Source of the DNA: Bacteroidota bacterium
Lineage (GTDB): Bacteria > Bacteroidota > Ignavibacteria > SZUA-365 > JAADGX01
DNA length: 17,075 nt
Direction: 5' to 3'
Assembly (NCBI GenBank): GCA_027021285.1
Contig: JALUUP010000081.1
Coordinates: forward strand, 1-17,075
Shown here in pieces: positions 8,166 to 15,538 of this stretch. The notes under the pieces were generated by a model. That model was not told the DNA's origin and did no database searches. It worked only from the letters and a program-made list of their open reading frames with translations. The translations under genes and the position numbers were made by a program. Each line of letters opens with the position of its first letter. Position 1 is the stretch's first letter.

Positions 8166-11100
8166 TTATCTCATGATAACCAGTTTTTTCGTCTGAACGA
8201 CGGGAATTCGTCGCCCATCGACCGGCGTGAACTCCAGCCTGTAATAATACACACCAGGACGCAGATTCCGCGCATCGAGACGAACCAGGTGACGCCCGGA
8301 TTCCAGCGTTCTGTTCACGAGCGCCGCGATTTCTTCTCCGCGGATCGTGAACACCCGCAGAACAACGTGACCGTTTTCCGGCAAGGCAAATCCTATCGCC
8401 GTTTGCCTGTCACCATCGGGCGCTGCGCCGCCGAGCGGGTTGGGAAAATTCTGGAACAGTATAACGCTGTTGGCCGCCTCGGGTGTTCCTCTCACCGCTG
8501 TCAATGTTACTGACAGGTACACCGTGTCTGAAAGCGCTTCGCCGCACTTATTCCGCACGACGGCGACGTACGCTCCCTCGTCACTCTTTTGCACCTGGTT
8601 TATAACAAGCGTCGAGTCCGTTGCCCCGGGCAGAATCACCCCGTCTTTCCACCACTGGTAGGTCAATGCCTGACCCGTCGCGTGAACCTTGAACCGCACC
8701 CTTTCGCCCGGAGACGCAGACCGGGAAACGGGTTGCTCCCTGATCATCGGCGCTTCCATCAGGAGAAGGCGAGCCGAGACGGTCTCAACGCTACCGCACT
8801 TGTTTGTCAATACAACACTGTAGGAGCCCGTATCGGAGGGACTCAGTGCTTTCAGCAGCAGGAAACTGCTCGTGGCTCCCGGAATATCAACGCCCCCCTT
8901 CCGCCACTGGTACGACGTCGCATTGATGGCGCTAACGCTCAGTGCCACGGAATCCCCGAAACACGAAGCAGTCGATGACGGCGGACTCATAATGACGGGA
9001 ACGCCTTGCACCACCAACAATGCAGGCGTGGAAAACGCCGTGTCCCGTGGGCTTCCCGCACGTACCCGGTATTGAGTCCCGCTCATTCCGACACTCGATG
9101 GATTCACAACAAGCGTGTCGCCGGTTTCACCTGGAATATCCTGGAAAACCGCGCTGCCTGGATCGGCTCTCTGCCATTGCCTGAACAGCACCGTATCCAT
9201 TGCACGACTGATCAACTTCGCCTGCGAACCCGCACAGATCGATACGACATCCGGCGCCACCGTTACCCATTGCCGCGGGATAACCCTGAGTCGAGCCGGA
9301 AGTGAATACACCGAGCCGCACTCGTTGTAAAAGCGGGCGCGATACAGGTATCCATTCATTTCAGCCGTTACACTTTTCAATTGCAGCGCCCGATCAATTT
9401 GATTCGAGATATCCGCAAACGTTTTCCCGCCGTCGGTTGACACCTGCCACTGGAGCAACGCCGTCGGAGAACCGGACGCTTGCGATCGCATGGTTCCCGA
9501 TTTACCTTCCATCAACACAAGACCCAAGGGTTGTTTTTCCACGTGGGGAAGGCTGTTGATTATGAAGTCACCGGCCGTTTGGGTACTCAACCACGGATTG
9601 GTTGAGCTCACCAGTCTCACGCGATAGTGCATCCCAGCGTCTTCCGTCACGGTCCATATCCACTTCCCCGTGCTTGCCGGGATGTCGTCGGCTACGAGTT
9701 TCCAGGACCCGCCGCTATTATCTGACACGAAAACATCAACGTTCTCAAGACACGTGGACGACCACTGTACATTGACGTCGGTGCCCGGGCAGATTGCCAC
9801 GCCCGCCTGCGGCTCGTTCAACGCCAATGTCGGTGTTCCGAAAGTCACGCTTCCAGCGCTCAGCACGGTCTGAATACATTTTTTCAGGTCCCATCCTTCC
9901 AGCTGAATAGAACACTCCCTGCATTGACCGGTCGTATCGGCCGGGACGAACGTCAGCATGGCGAGCACGCCGTCGCCGGGAATGTCCTTTTCCCCTTCGA
10001 AATTTATCATCACTCCATCCATCGTCGGAGAAAACGATATCGGTACTCCTTCGAGCTGTTGACCGCGCGTATCAATACTGACGTACTTGGCACACGCGGG
10101 ATCAAACCGAACATGAACCGATGACGGGGTCAGAGTTCCATTTACGGAATCCATCACAACGAGGGGAACCTTCGCCGGACCTGACGCAGAAGTTACCGTA
10201 TTAGCAACCGCTACTCGTACTTCTTTGAATGTCGTCGCGTCCAGCGGCGCCCTGAATATCTTGACCTTCGTATCCGTGCCCGCGCAATTATCAACGGGGA
10301 ACGGCGCTCCCACGGTAAGCTCGACCGTCCGCGTCGTTCCGTCCGGGCAGGAAGACTTGTACGCTATGGAGCACTCGCGATACACCCGCGATACGAGAGC
10401 ATATATTTCCTGAAAGATCGGAATGAGTTTGTCGCCAGATGGGGCGTGATAATACGTTCCCATAGTTCTCCGTGCAATCTCCTGCAATGGGGGCTCGAAC
10501 ACATCGTTGCCAAATCCGATTGTAAAGATCCTGATGTCGTTTTTCGTAGCCAACTCGATGCAATCGTCCCGCGTGTATCTCGTACTCGCATAATCTTTTC
10601 CATCCGCCACCACGATGACAAACCGTGTAGAATGAACGCCGTTGTTCTTTAGTTCCAGTATCCCGGCGCCAACCGCGTCCCACAGGGCTCTCGTTCCACC
10701 TCCGACCATGGCGTCGATCCCCGTTTTCAACAGGTTCTTATCCGTGGTCATGAATACATCCACGGTAACGTCGCCCGCAAAAGAAAGAAGGGAAGCTTCG
10801 TCACACGTGCCGTCCAGCGAGTCGATGAACACCTTGGCACCGGTTTTTTCATCGGGGAGGGATTGGCCGCCGCTGCGCTCGAGCACCAGCGCAACCGAAA
10901 AACAGGTCGCCGTATCGGGAAAGTTCGTTAAGGTGAAGTCGTTTATCAGCTCCCCGTCTTCCTTGAGCGTAATATTCTTCTTTGAAAACTGGTTGAGCAG
11001 ATTTCCATTACACCTCACCTGGAAAAACAGTTTCACGTCCGGAAAGGCATGCGAACGGATCGCCGAAAAATTCAGCCGGGGTTGAGCAAAGAGCATGCTT

Positions 11101-11168
11101 GACGAGGCAAATAATAGGAAAACCACTGCCCAAATTCGTGACCTGACCACTGTTACACTACTCGACAT
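8166..11168 (-). CDS. Large secreted VWA / Ig-like protein, paralogue B, degenerate MIDAS, T9SS sorting domain
   Basis: A 1000-residue exported protein. The longest open frame starts at 11267, but that adds 33 residues ahead of an ordinary signal peptide (MSSSVTVVRSRIW..., ending near LFAQ, residue 29). AAGGAG (11178-11183) sits nine bases before the ATG at 11168, which is therefore preferred. Order: beta domain (30-90), VWA (91-265), cohesin-like (~316-446, C416/C419), Kre9/KNH-like (~448-537), Ig-like (~541-629, 632-720, 722-804, 806-890), T9SS domain (~903-1000). The MIDAS is damaged: E97-S99-G101 replaces DxSxS, R160 stands at the threonine position (with T159 beside it), and only D189 remains. 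B has also lost cysteines kept in its paralogues: the middle VWA cysteine, the first of Ig1 and the second of Ig2. The fold otherwise looks whole and the frame is unbroken, so it is not a pseudogene. The role is probably structural or metal-independent binding. Confidence 0.9.
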   Translation of the reverse strand: MSSSVTVVRSRIWAVVFLLFASSSMLFAQPRLNFSAIRSHAFPDVKLFFQVRCNGNLLNQFSKKNITLKEDGELINDFTLTNFPDTATCFSVALVLERSGGQSLPDEKTGAKVFIDSLDGTCDEASLLSFAGDVTVDVFMTTDKNLLKTGIDAMVGGGTRALWDAVGAGILELKNNGVHSTRFVIVVADGKDYASTRYTRDDCIELATKNDIRIFTIGFGNDVFEPPLQEIARRTMGTYYHAPSGDKLIPIFQEIYALVSRVYRECSIAYKSSCPDGTTRTVELTVGAPFPVDNCAGTDTKVKIFRAPLDATTFKEVRVAVANTVTSASGPAKVPLVVMDSVNGTLTPSSVHVRFDPACAKYVSIDTRGQQLEGVPISFSPTMDGVMINFEGEKDIPGDGVLAMLTFVPADTTGQCRECSIQLEGWDLKKCIQTVLSAGSVTFGTPTLALNEPQAGVAICPGTDVNVQWSSTCLENVDVFVSDNSGGSWKLVADDIPASTGKWIWTVTEDAGMHYRVRLVSSTNPWLSTQTAGDFIINSLPHVEKQPLGLVLMEGKSGTMRSQASGSPTALLQWQVSTDGGKTFADISNQIDRALQLKSVTAEMNGYLYRARFYNECGSVYSLPARLRVIPRQWVTVAPDVVSICAGSQAKLISRAMDTVLFRQWQRADPGSAVFQDIPGETGDTLVVNPSSVGMSGTQYRVRAGSPRDTAFSTPALLVVQGVPVIMSPPSSTASCFGDSVALSVSAINATSYQWRKGGVDIPGATSSFLLLKALSPSDTGSYSVVLTNKCGSVETVSARLLLMEAPMIREQPVSRSASPGERVRFKVHATGQALTYQWWKDGVILPGATDSTLVINQVQKSDEGAYVAVVRNKCGEALSDTVYLSVTLTAVRGTPEAANSVILFQNFPNPLGGAAPDGDRQTAIGFALPENGHVVLRVFTIRGEEIAALVNRTLESGRHLVRLDARNLRPGVYYYRLEFTPVDGRRIPVVQTKKLVIMR
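8171..8286 (-). repeat. 3'-end segment of B shared with A (copy 1)
   Basis: These 116 bases align without gaps to 11287-11402 with six mismatches by eye (about 95% identity). They encode the last ~38 codons of the sorting domain. The identity begins around the stop codon and fades further into the gene. No terminal inverted repeats or target duplications are seen, so this is not a mobile element. Confidence 0.8.
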
Positions 11169-11177
11169 ACTATTCTT

Positions 11178-11183
11178 CTCCTT
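11178..11183 (-). promoter_or_regulatory. Ribosome-binding site deciding the start of paralogue B
   Basis: AAGGAG on the - strand, with nine bases to the ATG at 11168. This supports the start that directly exposes the signal peptide over the in-frame start at 11267. Confidence 0.75.
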
Positions 11184-11281
11184 CAAAATGAATTCTTGTT
11201 GAGAGCGCGTATTACATGATGCTTCTCTTGTATGCACACTCGAATAACCGACTATTTCTTCGAACATGGAATCCCAGACGT

Positions 11282-14200
11282 CTATTTCATGATAACCAGT
11301 TTCTTCGTCTGAACGACGGGAATTCGTCGCCCACCAACCGGCGTGAACTCCAGCCTGTAATAATACACGCCAGGACGCAGGTTCCGCGCATCGAGGCGAA
11401 CCGTATGACTCCCTGATGCCAGCACATCGTTCACCAGTACCGCGATTTCTTCACCGCGAATCGTGAATACCCGCAATAGCACGTGGCCGCTTCCAGGAAG
11501 TGTAAACGCTATGGCTGTCTGCCTGTCGCCCTCGGGCGGCGCTGCGCCAAGCGGGTTTGGGTAATTCTGGAACAGCACCACGCCGTTGGCCGCCTCGGGC
11601 GTTCCCCGCACCGAAGTCACCGTCACCGAGAGGTACACCGTATCGGAACGCACTTCACCACACGCATTTCGCACAACGACCACGTACGTCCCTTCGTCGC
11701 TCTTTCGCACAGGTAAAAACGTAAGCGCGGAATCTTTCGCCCCGGGCAACGCCGCGCCATCTTTCCACCACTGGTACGTCAACCCACCTCCCGTGGCATC
11801 GACGGAAAGAGTGACGATTTCACCTTCATTCGCCGACTTCGAAACCGGCCCGCGAACGATTACCGGATTAGTGACAACATTGAGCTGCGCGGGTTGAGAT
11901 TTACTGATTCCACATTCGTTTTTCAACAAAACCTGGTATGTCCCCCCGTCCCGGTGAGTCACCGGTCCTATAGCAAGCGTACTGGAGGTTGCCCCGGGAA
12001 TCTCGACACCGTCTTTTTGCCATTGATACGAAGAGGCATTTATGGCCTGCACGCTTAACGATACAGAGTCGCCCGGGCAGGCATCGACGGACTGGGGCTG
12101 ACCGCTTATACCCGGTATGTCACGAACGACAAGCGAAGCGGGAGAAGAATAGACCGTGTCGCACTTGTTTCCGACCGCAAGGCGGTAGCGCGTACCCGTT
12201 TGAGAAACGTCAGCGGCCTGTACAACAAGCGTATCCTTGATCGCACCGGGTATGTTTGTAAAGACCGCGCTCCCAACCACCGATTTCTGCCACTGGACGA
12301 AAGTTAACCTCTCTCCCTTGCGCGCACCTATGAAAACGGCCTGTCCGCCTTTGCAAATCGTGACGCTGTACGGCGAGACATTGACCTGAGGAACATTGAT
12401 AACCCCGAGTGACGCCGCGTCGGAATACGTGTCGCCGCATGTGTTGGAAAACCGTGCGCGGTACAGGTAGCCTTCCATGCTATCAACCACGTTCGTCAAC
12501 GATAACATCAAGGTCGTCTGATTTGGTATATCGGTAAACGTCGCGCCACCATCCGTCGACACCTGCCATTGGATACCGGGGGCAGGTTGTCCCGATGCCT
12601 TGGACTCGAAGGAAATTCCTGCACCCAGGCAGGCTATCTGGTCCGCCGGATGCTTCTCCACGTGCGGCGGAGAGAGGATGAAGAAATCTCCCTGCGTTTC
12701 ATCGACGAGGGTGTTGTCGAAGCTGTCGAATATGCGCAACCTGTATCTCGTTCCCGCTTGTTCCGAAACCGTCCATGTCCATTCGCCATTTCCTGCCGGG
12801 AGATGTTCGGCCAGTATTTTCCATGAACTTCCGCCATTGTCGGACAACAGGATGGTGACGCTGTCCACACAGGATTCCTTCCAGCGGACCACATAGTCTT
12901 TTCCTGAACAAATGCCGATACCGGCCGGCGGGTCCTGAAGATCGATAGCGGGTTCGCCTATCACCACTGTTCCGTTACTGAGTACAGGCGTGATGCATCC
13001 GCTTTCAAGGTCCCAGTTCTCCAGGCGGACTTCACAGGTTTTGCATGTTATTGTCGTATCCACGGTCTGGAACGTCATCGTACCAAGGATTCCTTTTCCC
13101 GGCACAATTTTCCTTTGAAGCATTCGCACTTCAACACCGCCGGGGACAGGTGTGACGACAGCCGGGACGCCATCCCACTGGCCACCTTGCGTGGAAAAAT
13201 CCGACCATGTGAGGCACGTACTATCAAACAGTACGCGGAATGTCGCGGGCGTAAGCGGCGCCTTTACGCTATCCTCGACCCGAAGTGGAATCGTGACAGC
13301 ACCTGGACCAGGTGAAGGGATATTGTCAAGAGAAATGTTTACAAAGGTAAATCTCGTAGTGTCCAGTATTGCCCTGTAGACTCTCGTTCTTGTATCGGTC
13401 CCGATGCAACCGGAAATAGAGGAAGGTGATCCGACGGTGACTTTGACCATGTGAACCGCCCCATCCGGACAGCTCGACATGTACGTGAAAGAACACTCCT
13501 GGAATCGCTGAGAAATTACTTTGTAAATCTCTTTGAAAATCGCCTTTAATTGATCGCCGCTGGGCGCATGATAATAGATGCCGCCGGTCTCACGCGCGAG
13601 CTGCTGAAGTGGAGGTTCGACAACTCCATTGCCCAGACCTATCGTGAATACACGGATACTGCTGCCTTGAGCCAACGCGATGCAATCATCAAGAGTGTAA
13701 TACACGCTTGCATTTTCCCCACCATCCGTCGCGATAATCACGGCCCGGCAATCCTTTGAGCCGTTCTTGACAACTTCCGCAACCCCCGTACCAACTCCAT
13801 CCCAGAGGGCTGTTGCACCGCTCGAAACGATATTATCAATCCCCGGGTTCAAGAGCGACGTATCCGAGGTCATAAAGACATCAACAGTCGTGTTACTTGC
13901 GAAACTCACAACGCTGGCCTGGTCACAGGTCGTATCCAGCAAACTCGCATACAGTTTTGCCGCTTCCTTGAGTTGTTCCATCGGAGCCCCATTCATGCTG
14001 CCGCTGCGATCAAGAATCAGTGCTACGGACTGGCAACACAACACGTCGGAAGGACACGTGAGCGTCATAATGTTCATTTGTTCACCGTTTTCCTCGACGG
14101 TGATGTTCTTTGCCGTCACGTTATTCTGAAACTGGCCGTTGCATTTCACGGAGAAATACCCGGTGATCTTCGGAAACGCCGTTACATCGATGCGGCGGAA

Positions 14201-14302
14201 ATTCAGTCTCGGCGGCTGTGCGACAAGTTGAGGCAGGTTGATGAAAAGAAAAAGCAAAACAGCAACGCCAGTAAAAAACGACCGACCGGATAAGTCTTTC
14301 AC
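11282..14302 (-). CDS. Large secreted VWA / Ig-like protein, paralogue A, intact MIDAS, T9SS sorting domain
   Basis: A 1006-residue exported protein, first gene of the array. The longest frame begins at 14389, but its first 29 residues would bury the signal peptide. A GTG at 14302 preceded by GAGGT (14308-14312) gives MKDLSGRSFF then a hydrophobic core ending LVAQ (29), and is preferred. Order: beta domain (30-90), VWA (91-265), SSCPDG segment (~267-312), cohesin-like (~320-450, C420/C423), Kre9/KNH-like (~453-545), Ig-like (~546-635, 637-727, 728-810, 811-897), T9SS domain (~908-1006, NYPNPLGA to KLVIMK). The MIDAS is complete: D98-S100-S102, T164, D193. Cysteine pairs in Ig1-3 are 558/622, 650/714, 742/797; Ig4 has only C881. 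The promoter should lie in 14303-14515, but I could not pick a convincing one. Inferred role: metal-dependent adhesin or scaffold exported through T9SS. Confidence 0.9.
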   Translation of the reverse strand: MKDLSGRSFFTGVAVLLFLFINLPQLVAQPPRLNFRRIDVTAFPKITGYFSVKCNGQFQNNVTAKNITVEENGEQMNIMTLTCPSDVLCCQSVALILDRSGSMNGAPMEQLKEAAKLYASLLDTTCDQASVVSFASNTTVDVFMTSDTSLLNPGIDNIVSSGATALWDGVGTGVAEVVKNGSKDCRAVIIATDGGENASVYYTLDDCIALAQGSSIRVFTIGLGNGVVEPPLQQLARETGGIYYHAPSGDQLKAIFKEIYKVISQRFQECSFTYMSSCPDGAVHMVKVTVGSPSSISGCIGTDTRTRVYRAILDTTRFTFVNISLDNIPSPGPGAVTIPLRVEDSVKAPLTPATFRVLFDSTCLTWSDFSTQGGQWDGVPAVVTPVPGGVEVRMLQRKIVPGKGILGTMTFQTVDTTITCKTCEVRLENWDLESGCITPVLSNGTVVIGEPAIDLQDPPAGIGICSGKDYVVRWKESCVDSVTILLSDNGGSSWKILAEHLPAGNGEWTWTVSEQAGTRYRLRIFDSFDNTLVDETQGDFFILSPPHVEKHPADQIACLGAGISFESKASGQPAPGIQWQVSTDGGATFTDIPNQTTLMLSLTNVVDSMEGYLYRARFSNTCGDTYSDAASLGVINVPQVNVSPYSVTICKGGQAVFIGARKGERLTFVQWQKSVVGSAVFTNIPGAIKDTLVVQAADVSQTGTRYRLAVGNKCDTVYSSPASLVVRDIPGISGQPQSVDACPGDSVSLSVQAINASSYQWQKDGVEIPGATSSTLAIGPVTHRDGGTYQVLLKNECGISKSQPAQLNVVTNPVIVRGPVSKSANEGEIVTLSVDATGGGLTYQWWKDGAALPGAKDSALTFLPVRKSDEGTYVVVVRNACGEVRSDTVYLSVTVTSVRGTPEAANGVVLFQNYPNPLGAAPPEGDRQTAIAFTLPGSGHVLLRVFTIRGEEIAVLVNDVLASGSHTVRLDARNLRPGVYYYRLEFTPVGGRRIPVVQTKKLVIMK
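11287..11402 (-). repeat. 3'-end segment of A shared with B (copy 2)
   Basis: The counterpart of 8171-8286, covering the end of the T9SS sorting domain and reaching the stop codon. The corresponding ends of C and D are clearly different in DNA sequence. Confidence 0.8.
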
Positions 14303-14307
14303 GGAAT

Positions 14308-14312
14308 ACCTC
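14308..14312 (-). promoter_or_regulatory. Ribosome-binding site supporting the GTG start of paralogue A
   Basis: GAGGT on the - strand with a 5-base spacer to GTG at 14302. The same GAGGTATT string is found in the ribosome-binding site of C, which argues that this is the conserved start region. Confidence 0.6.
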
Positions 14313-14515
14313 GAATGAAAAAAAGTTGAATCACCGCGCTGGCAAGGAAACGGCGCAATTGACAATATTCTGATTGACGCGAAGAGCATGGTGCTCCGGT
14401 GACGAAAATGTATTAAAAGAGAGCGGATTTCTTTTGCGGTAAAGTAAAAAGATTACAAGTGGAAAGCAACAGGCGGGAATTTTTATCGAGCAGAAGCCAT
14501 CCAGGAATCGTATAG

Positions 14516-14545
14516 AAAAAGCCCGTTCGGTGATGCGAACGGGCT
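14516..14545 (-). terminator. Rho-independent terminator after the lipoprotein gene
   Basis: GCCCGTTCG (14521-14529) and CGAACGGGC (14536-14544) form a perfect 9-bp stem with a 6-base loop, plus one more A-T pair outside. Five A on the + strand (14516-14520) give the U tract in the - strand RNA. It lies 30 bases beyond the lipoprotein stop and separates that gene from the array. Confidence 0.9.
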
Positions 14546-14575
14546 CGAGACACTAAACAGCATCACGGCGGCAGA

Positions 14576-15343
14576 TTACTGTACCGTGTATGAGATCAAT
14601 TCCGAAACCGTGCCGTTCCGCCCTTGCCCCATGATCGACATGCCACCCGACTCGCGACGTACCTGCGAAATGCCCCGCACGAGATACGTCTTGACGGGAA
14701 TATTCAACTCCATGTCCGTGAGCACGGGCGGGATGGACGGAGTAAACGTGATCTTGAGGTTCGCATTGATGTCGCACCTTGTCGCCCCCGTGTACGATTT
14801 ACCCCCGGCTTGAACATCCTCCTGGCCGACAGTTTTCCCAGTAACCGTCACTTTCACTGACATTTTCACTGTAAACGGTCCGGCGGGTATATCCTGCGTG
14901 ATGTGCTGCGTGTACAGGTTCCAGGAAGCCGTTCCAGGTTTGAGAAATTCCACCCAGATCGACGTCGCGAGATCCGAAGGACGGTCGTCGATAGGAGTCA
15001 AGCTCGTATCAGCCAGCATCCACAGGTTGTCTCCTTCCGCGTAGTAGTAGGCCGTGTCCACGCCTTCCTTCTGGCTGGTATTGACGAACATGTACGCGTC
15101 TTTCCCCTTGAGATTTGCCTGGCCGGCAATGACGACCTTTACCGTGTCTTCGGTCCCCGAGATTTTTTGATTGGTCAGGGAATCGACCTCATACTCCAAG
15201 TATGTCCACGTGTTACCGACCGCCATGGGAAAGAACGAATCACTCGTGGATGGAGTCGTCGGGTTATCGTCACTCGAGCAGGAAGCAAGGATCATGGAAA
15301 AAACGACAGACAACACAAAGCCTGATAGAATATATCGCTTCAT
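14576..15343 (-). CDS. Putative lipoprotein of unknown function
   Basis: A 255-residue protein with a lipoprotein signal peptide: a positively charged start (MKRY), a hydrophobic stretch, then the lipobox LASC with C22 as the expected lipidated residue, followed by SSDDNPTTPST, a flexible tether. The mature part is beta-rich and begins with FFPMAVGNTWTY, a motif often seen at the start of FCB-group lipoproteins of unknown function. I do not recognise a catalytic or binding site. The start at 15343 has AAGGGG (15350-15355) six bases upstream. The gene lies only 40 bases downstream of the tRNA with no terminator and no room for a clear separate promoter, so it may be expressed by read-through from the tRNA promoter. 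Its own terminator follows. Likely anchored in the outer membrane; function unknown. Confidence 0.85.
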   Translation of the reverse strand: MKRYILSGFVLSVVFSMILASCSSDDNPTTPSTSDSFFPMAVGNTWTYLEYEVDSLTNQKISGTEDTVKVVIAGQANLKGKDAYMFVNTSQKEGVDTAYYYAEGDNLWMLADTSLTPIDDRPSDLATSIWVEFLKPGTASWNLYTQHITQDIPAGPFTVKMSVKVTVTGKTVGQEDVQAGGKSYTGATRCDINANLKITFTPSIPPVLTDMELNIPVKTYLVRGISQVRRESGGMSIMGQGRNGTVSELISYTVQ

Positions 15344-15383
15344 TGAAAGCCCCTTTATTGTTGCTGAAATAGACTGCGCATAA

Positions 15384-15460
15384 TGGCGCGCCCGGTAGGA
15401 CTCGAACCTACGACCCTCTGCTTAGAAGGCAGATGCTCTATCCACCTGAGCTACGGGCGC
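15384..15460 (-). tRNA. tRNA-Arg (anticodon UCU), CCA encoded
   Basis: On the - strand the acceptor arm GCGCCCG (15454-15460) pairs perfectly with CGGGCGC (15388-15394), followed by discriminator G (15387) and an encoded CCA (15384-15386). The D arm has GCTC...GAGC, and the T arm has GTAGGTTCGAGTCCTAC. The anticodon loop CTTCTAA (15422-15428) gives anticodon TCT (15424-15426), read as UCU for arginine AGA/AGG. The stem flanking it, CTGC...GCAG, is intact. It is 77 bases long including CCA. Confidence 0.97.
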
Positions 15461-15472
15461 TTGTCCGAATGA

Positions 15473-15501
15473 ATTATACTAATCAATCCCTTCAAGCGCA
15501 A
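15473..15501 (-). promoter_or_regulatory. Sigma70-like promoter of the tRNA-Arg gene
   Basis: On the - strand, TTGCGC (15496-15501) is followed by exactly 17 bases and then a consensus TATAAT (15473-15478). The tRNA 5' end is 12 bases further, so transcription would start about 5-6 bases before the mature tRNA. The spacing and the perfect -10 box make this the best promoter in the window. It may also drive the lipoprotein gene downstream. Confidence 0.75.
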
Positions 15502-15538
15502 TGAGAGACGAAAGAGAAAAGTGAAAATCGTGACCAGG

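Larger units (their letters stand above)
1977..14302 (-). other. Tandem array (probable operon) of four VWA-cohesin-like-KNH-Ig4-T9SS paralogues
   Basis: Four genes in head-to-tail order encode proteins of 1006, 1000, 1005 and 1013 residues (A, B, C, D in transcription order) with the same domain order throughout. The gaps are 113 bp (A-B), 111 bp (B-C) and 18 bp (C-D), and I see no hairpin with a U tract in any of them. A terminator lies just downstream of D, and another lies upstream of A at the end of the preceding gene. Together this supports a single ~12.4-kb transcription unit. Transcription from additional promoters in the two ~110-bp gaps is possible; no good sigma70 box pair was found there. 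Confidence 0.8.

Noticed and set aside
8166..11168. Paralogue B (and likewise D) as pseudogenes because of the lost MIDAS
   Set aside because: Both frames are uninterrupted over their full length, with intact signal peptides, sorting domains and ribosome-binding sites, so a functional change is more likely than decay.
1977..14302. CRISPR array or short tandem repeats
   Set aside because: The repetition is between whole paralogous genes and Ig domains at protein level; no short direct repeats with regular spacers were seen.
14439..14446. TACTTTAC on the - strand upstream of paralogue A as a Bacteroidota-type -7 box (TAnnTTTG)
   Set aside because: Two of the six fixed positions do not match and the upstream TTG spacing is not distinctive, so it is not called as the array promoter.
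15384..15460. tRNA-Arg as an integration site for a mobile element
   Set aside because: There is no integrase gene and no partial duplicate of the tRNA 3' end within the window.
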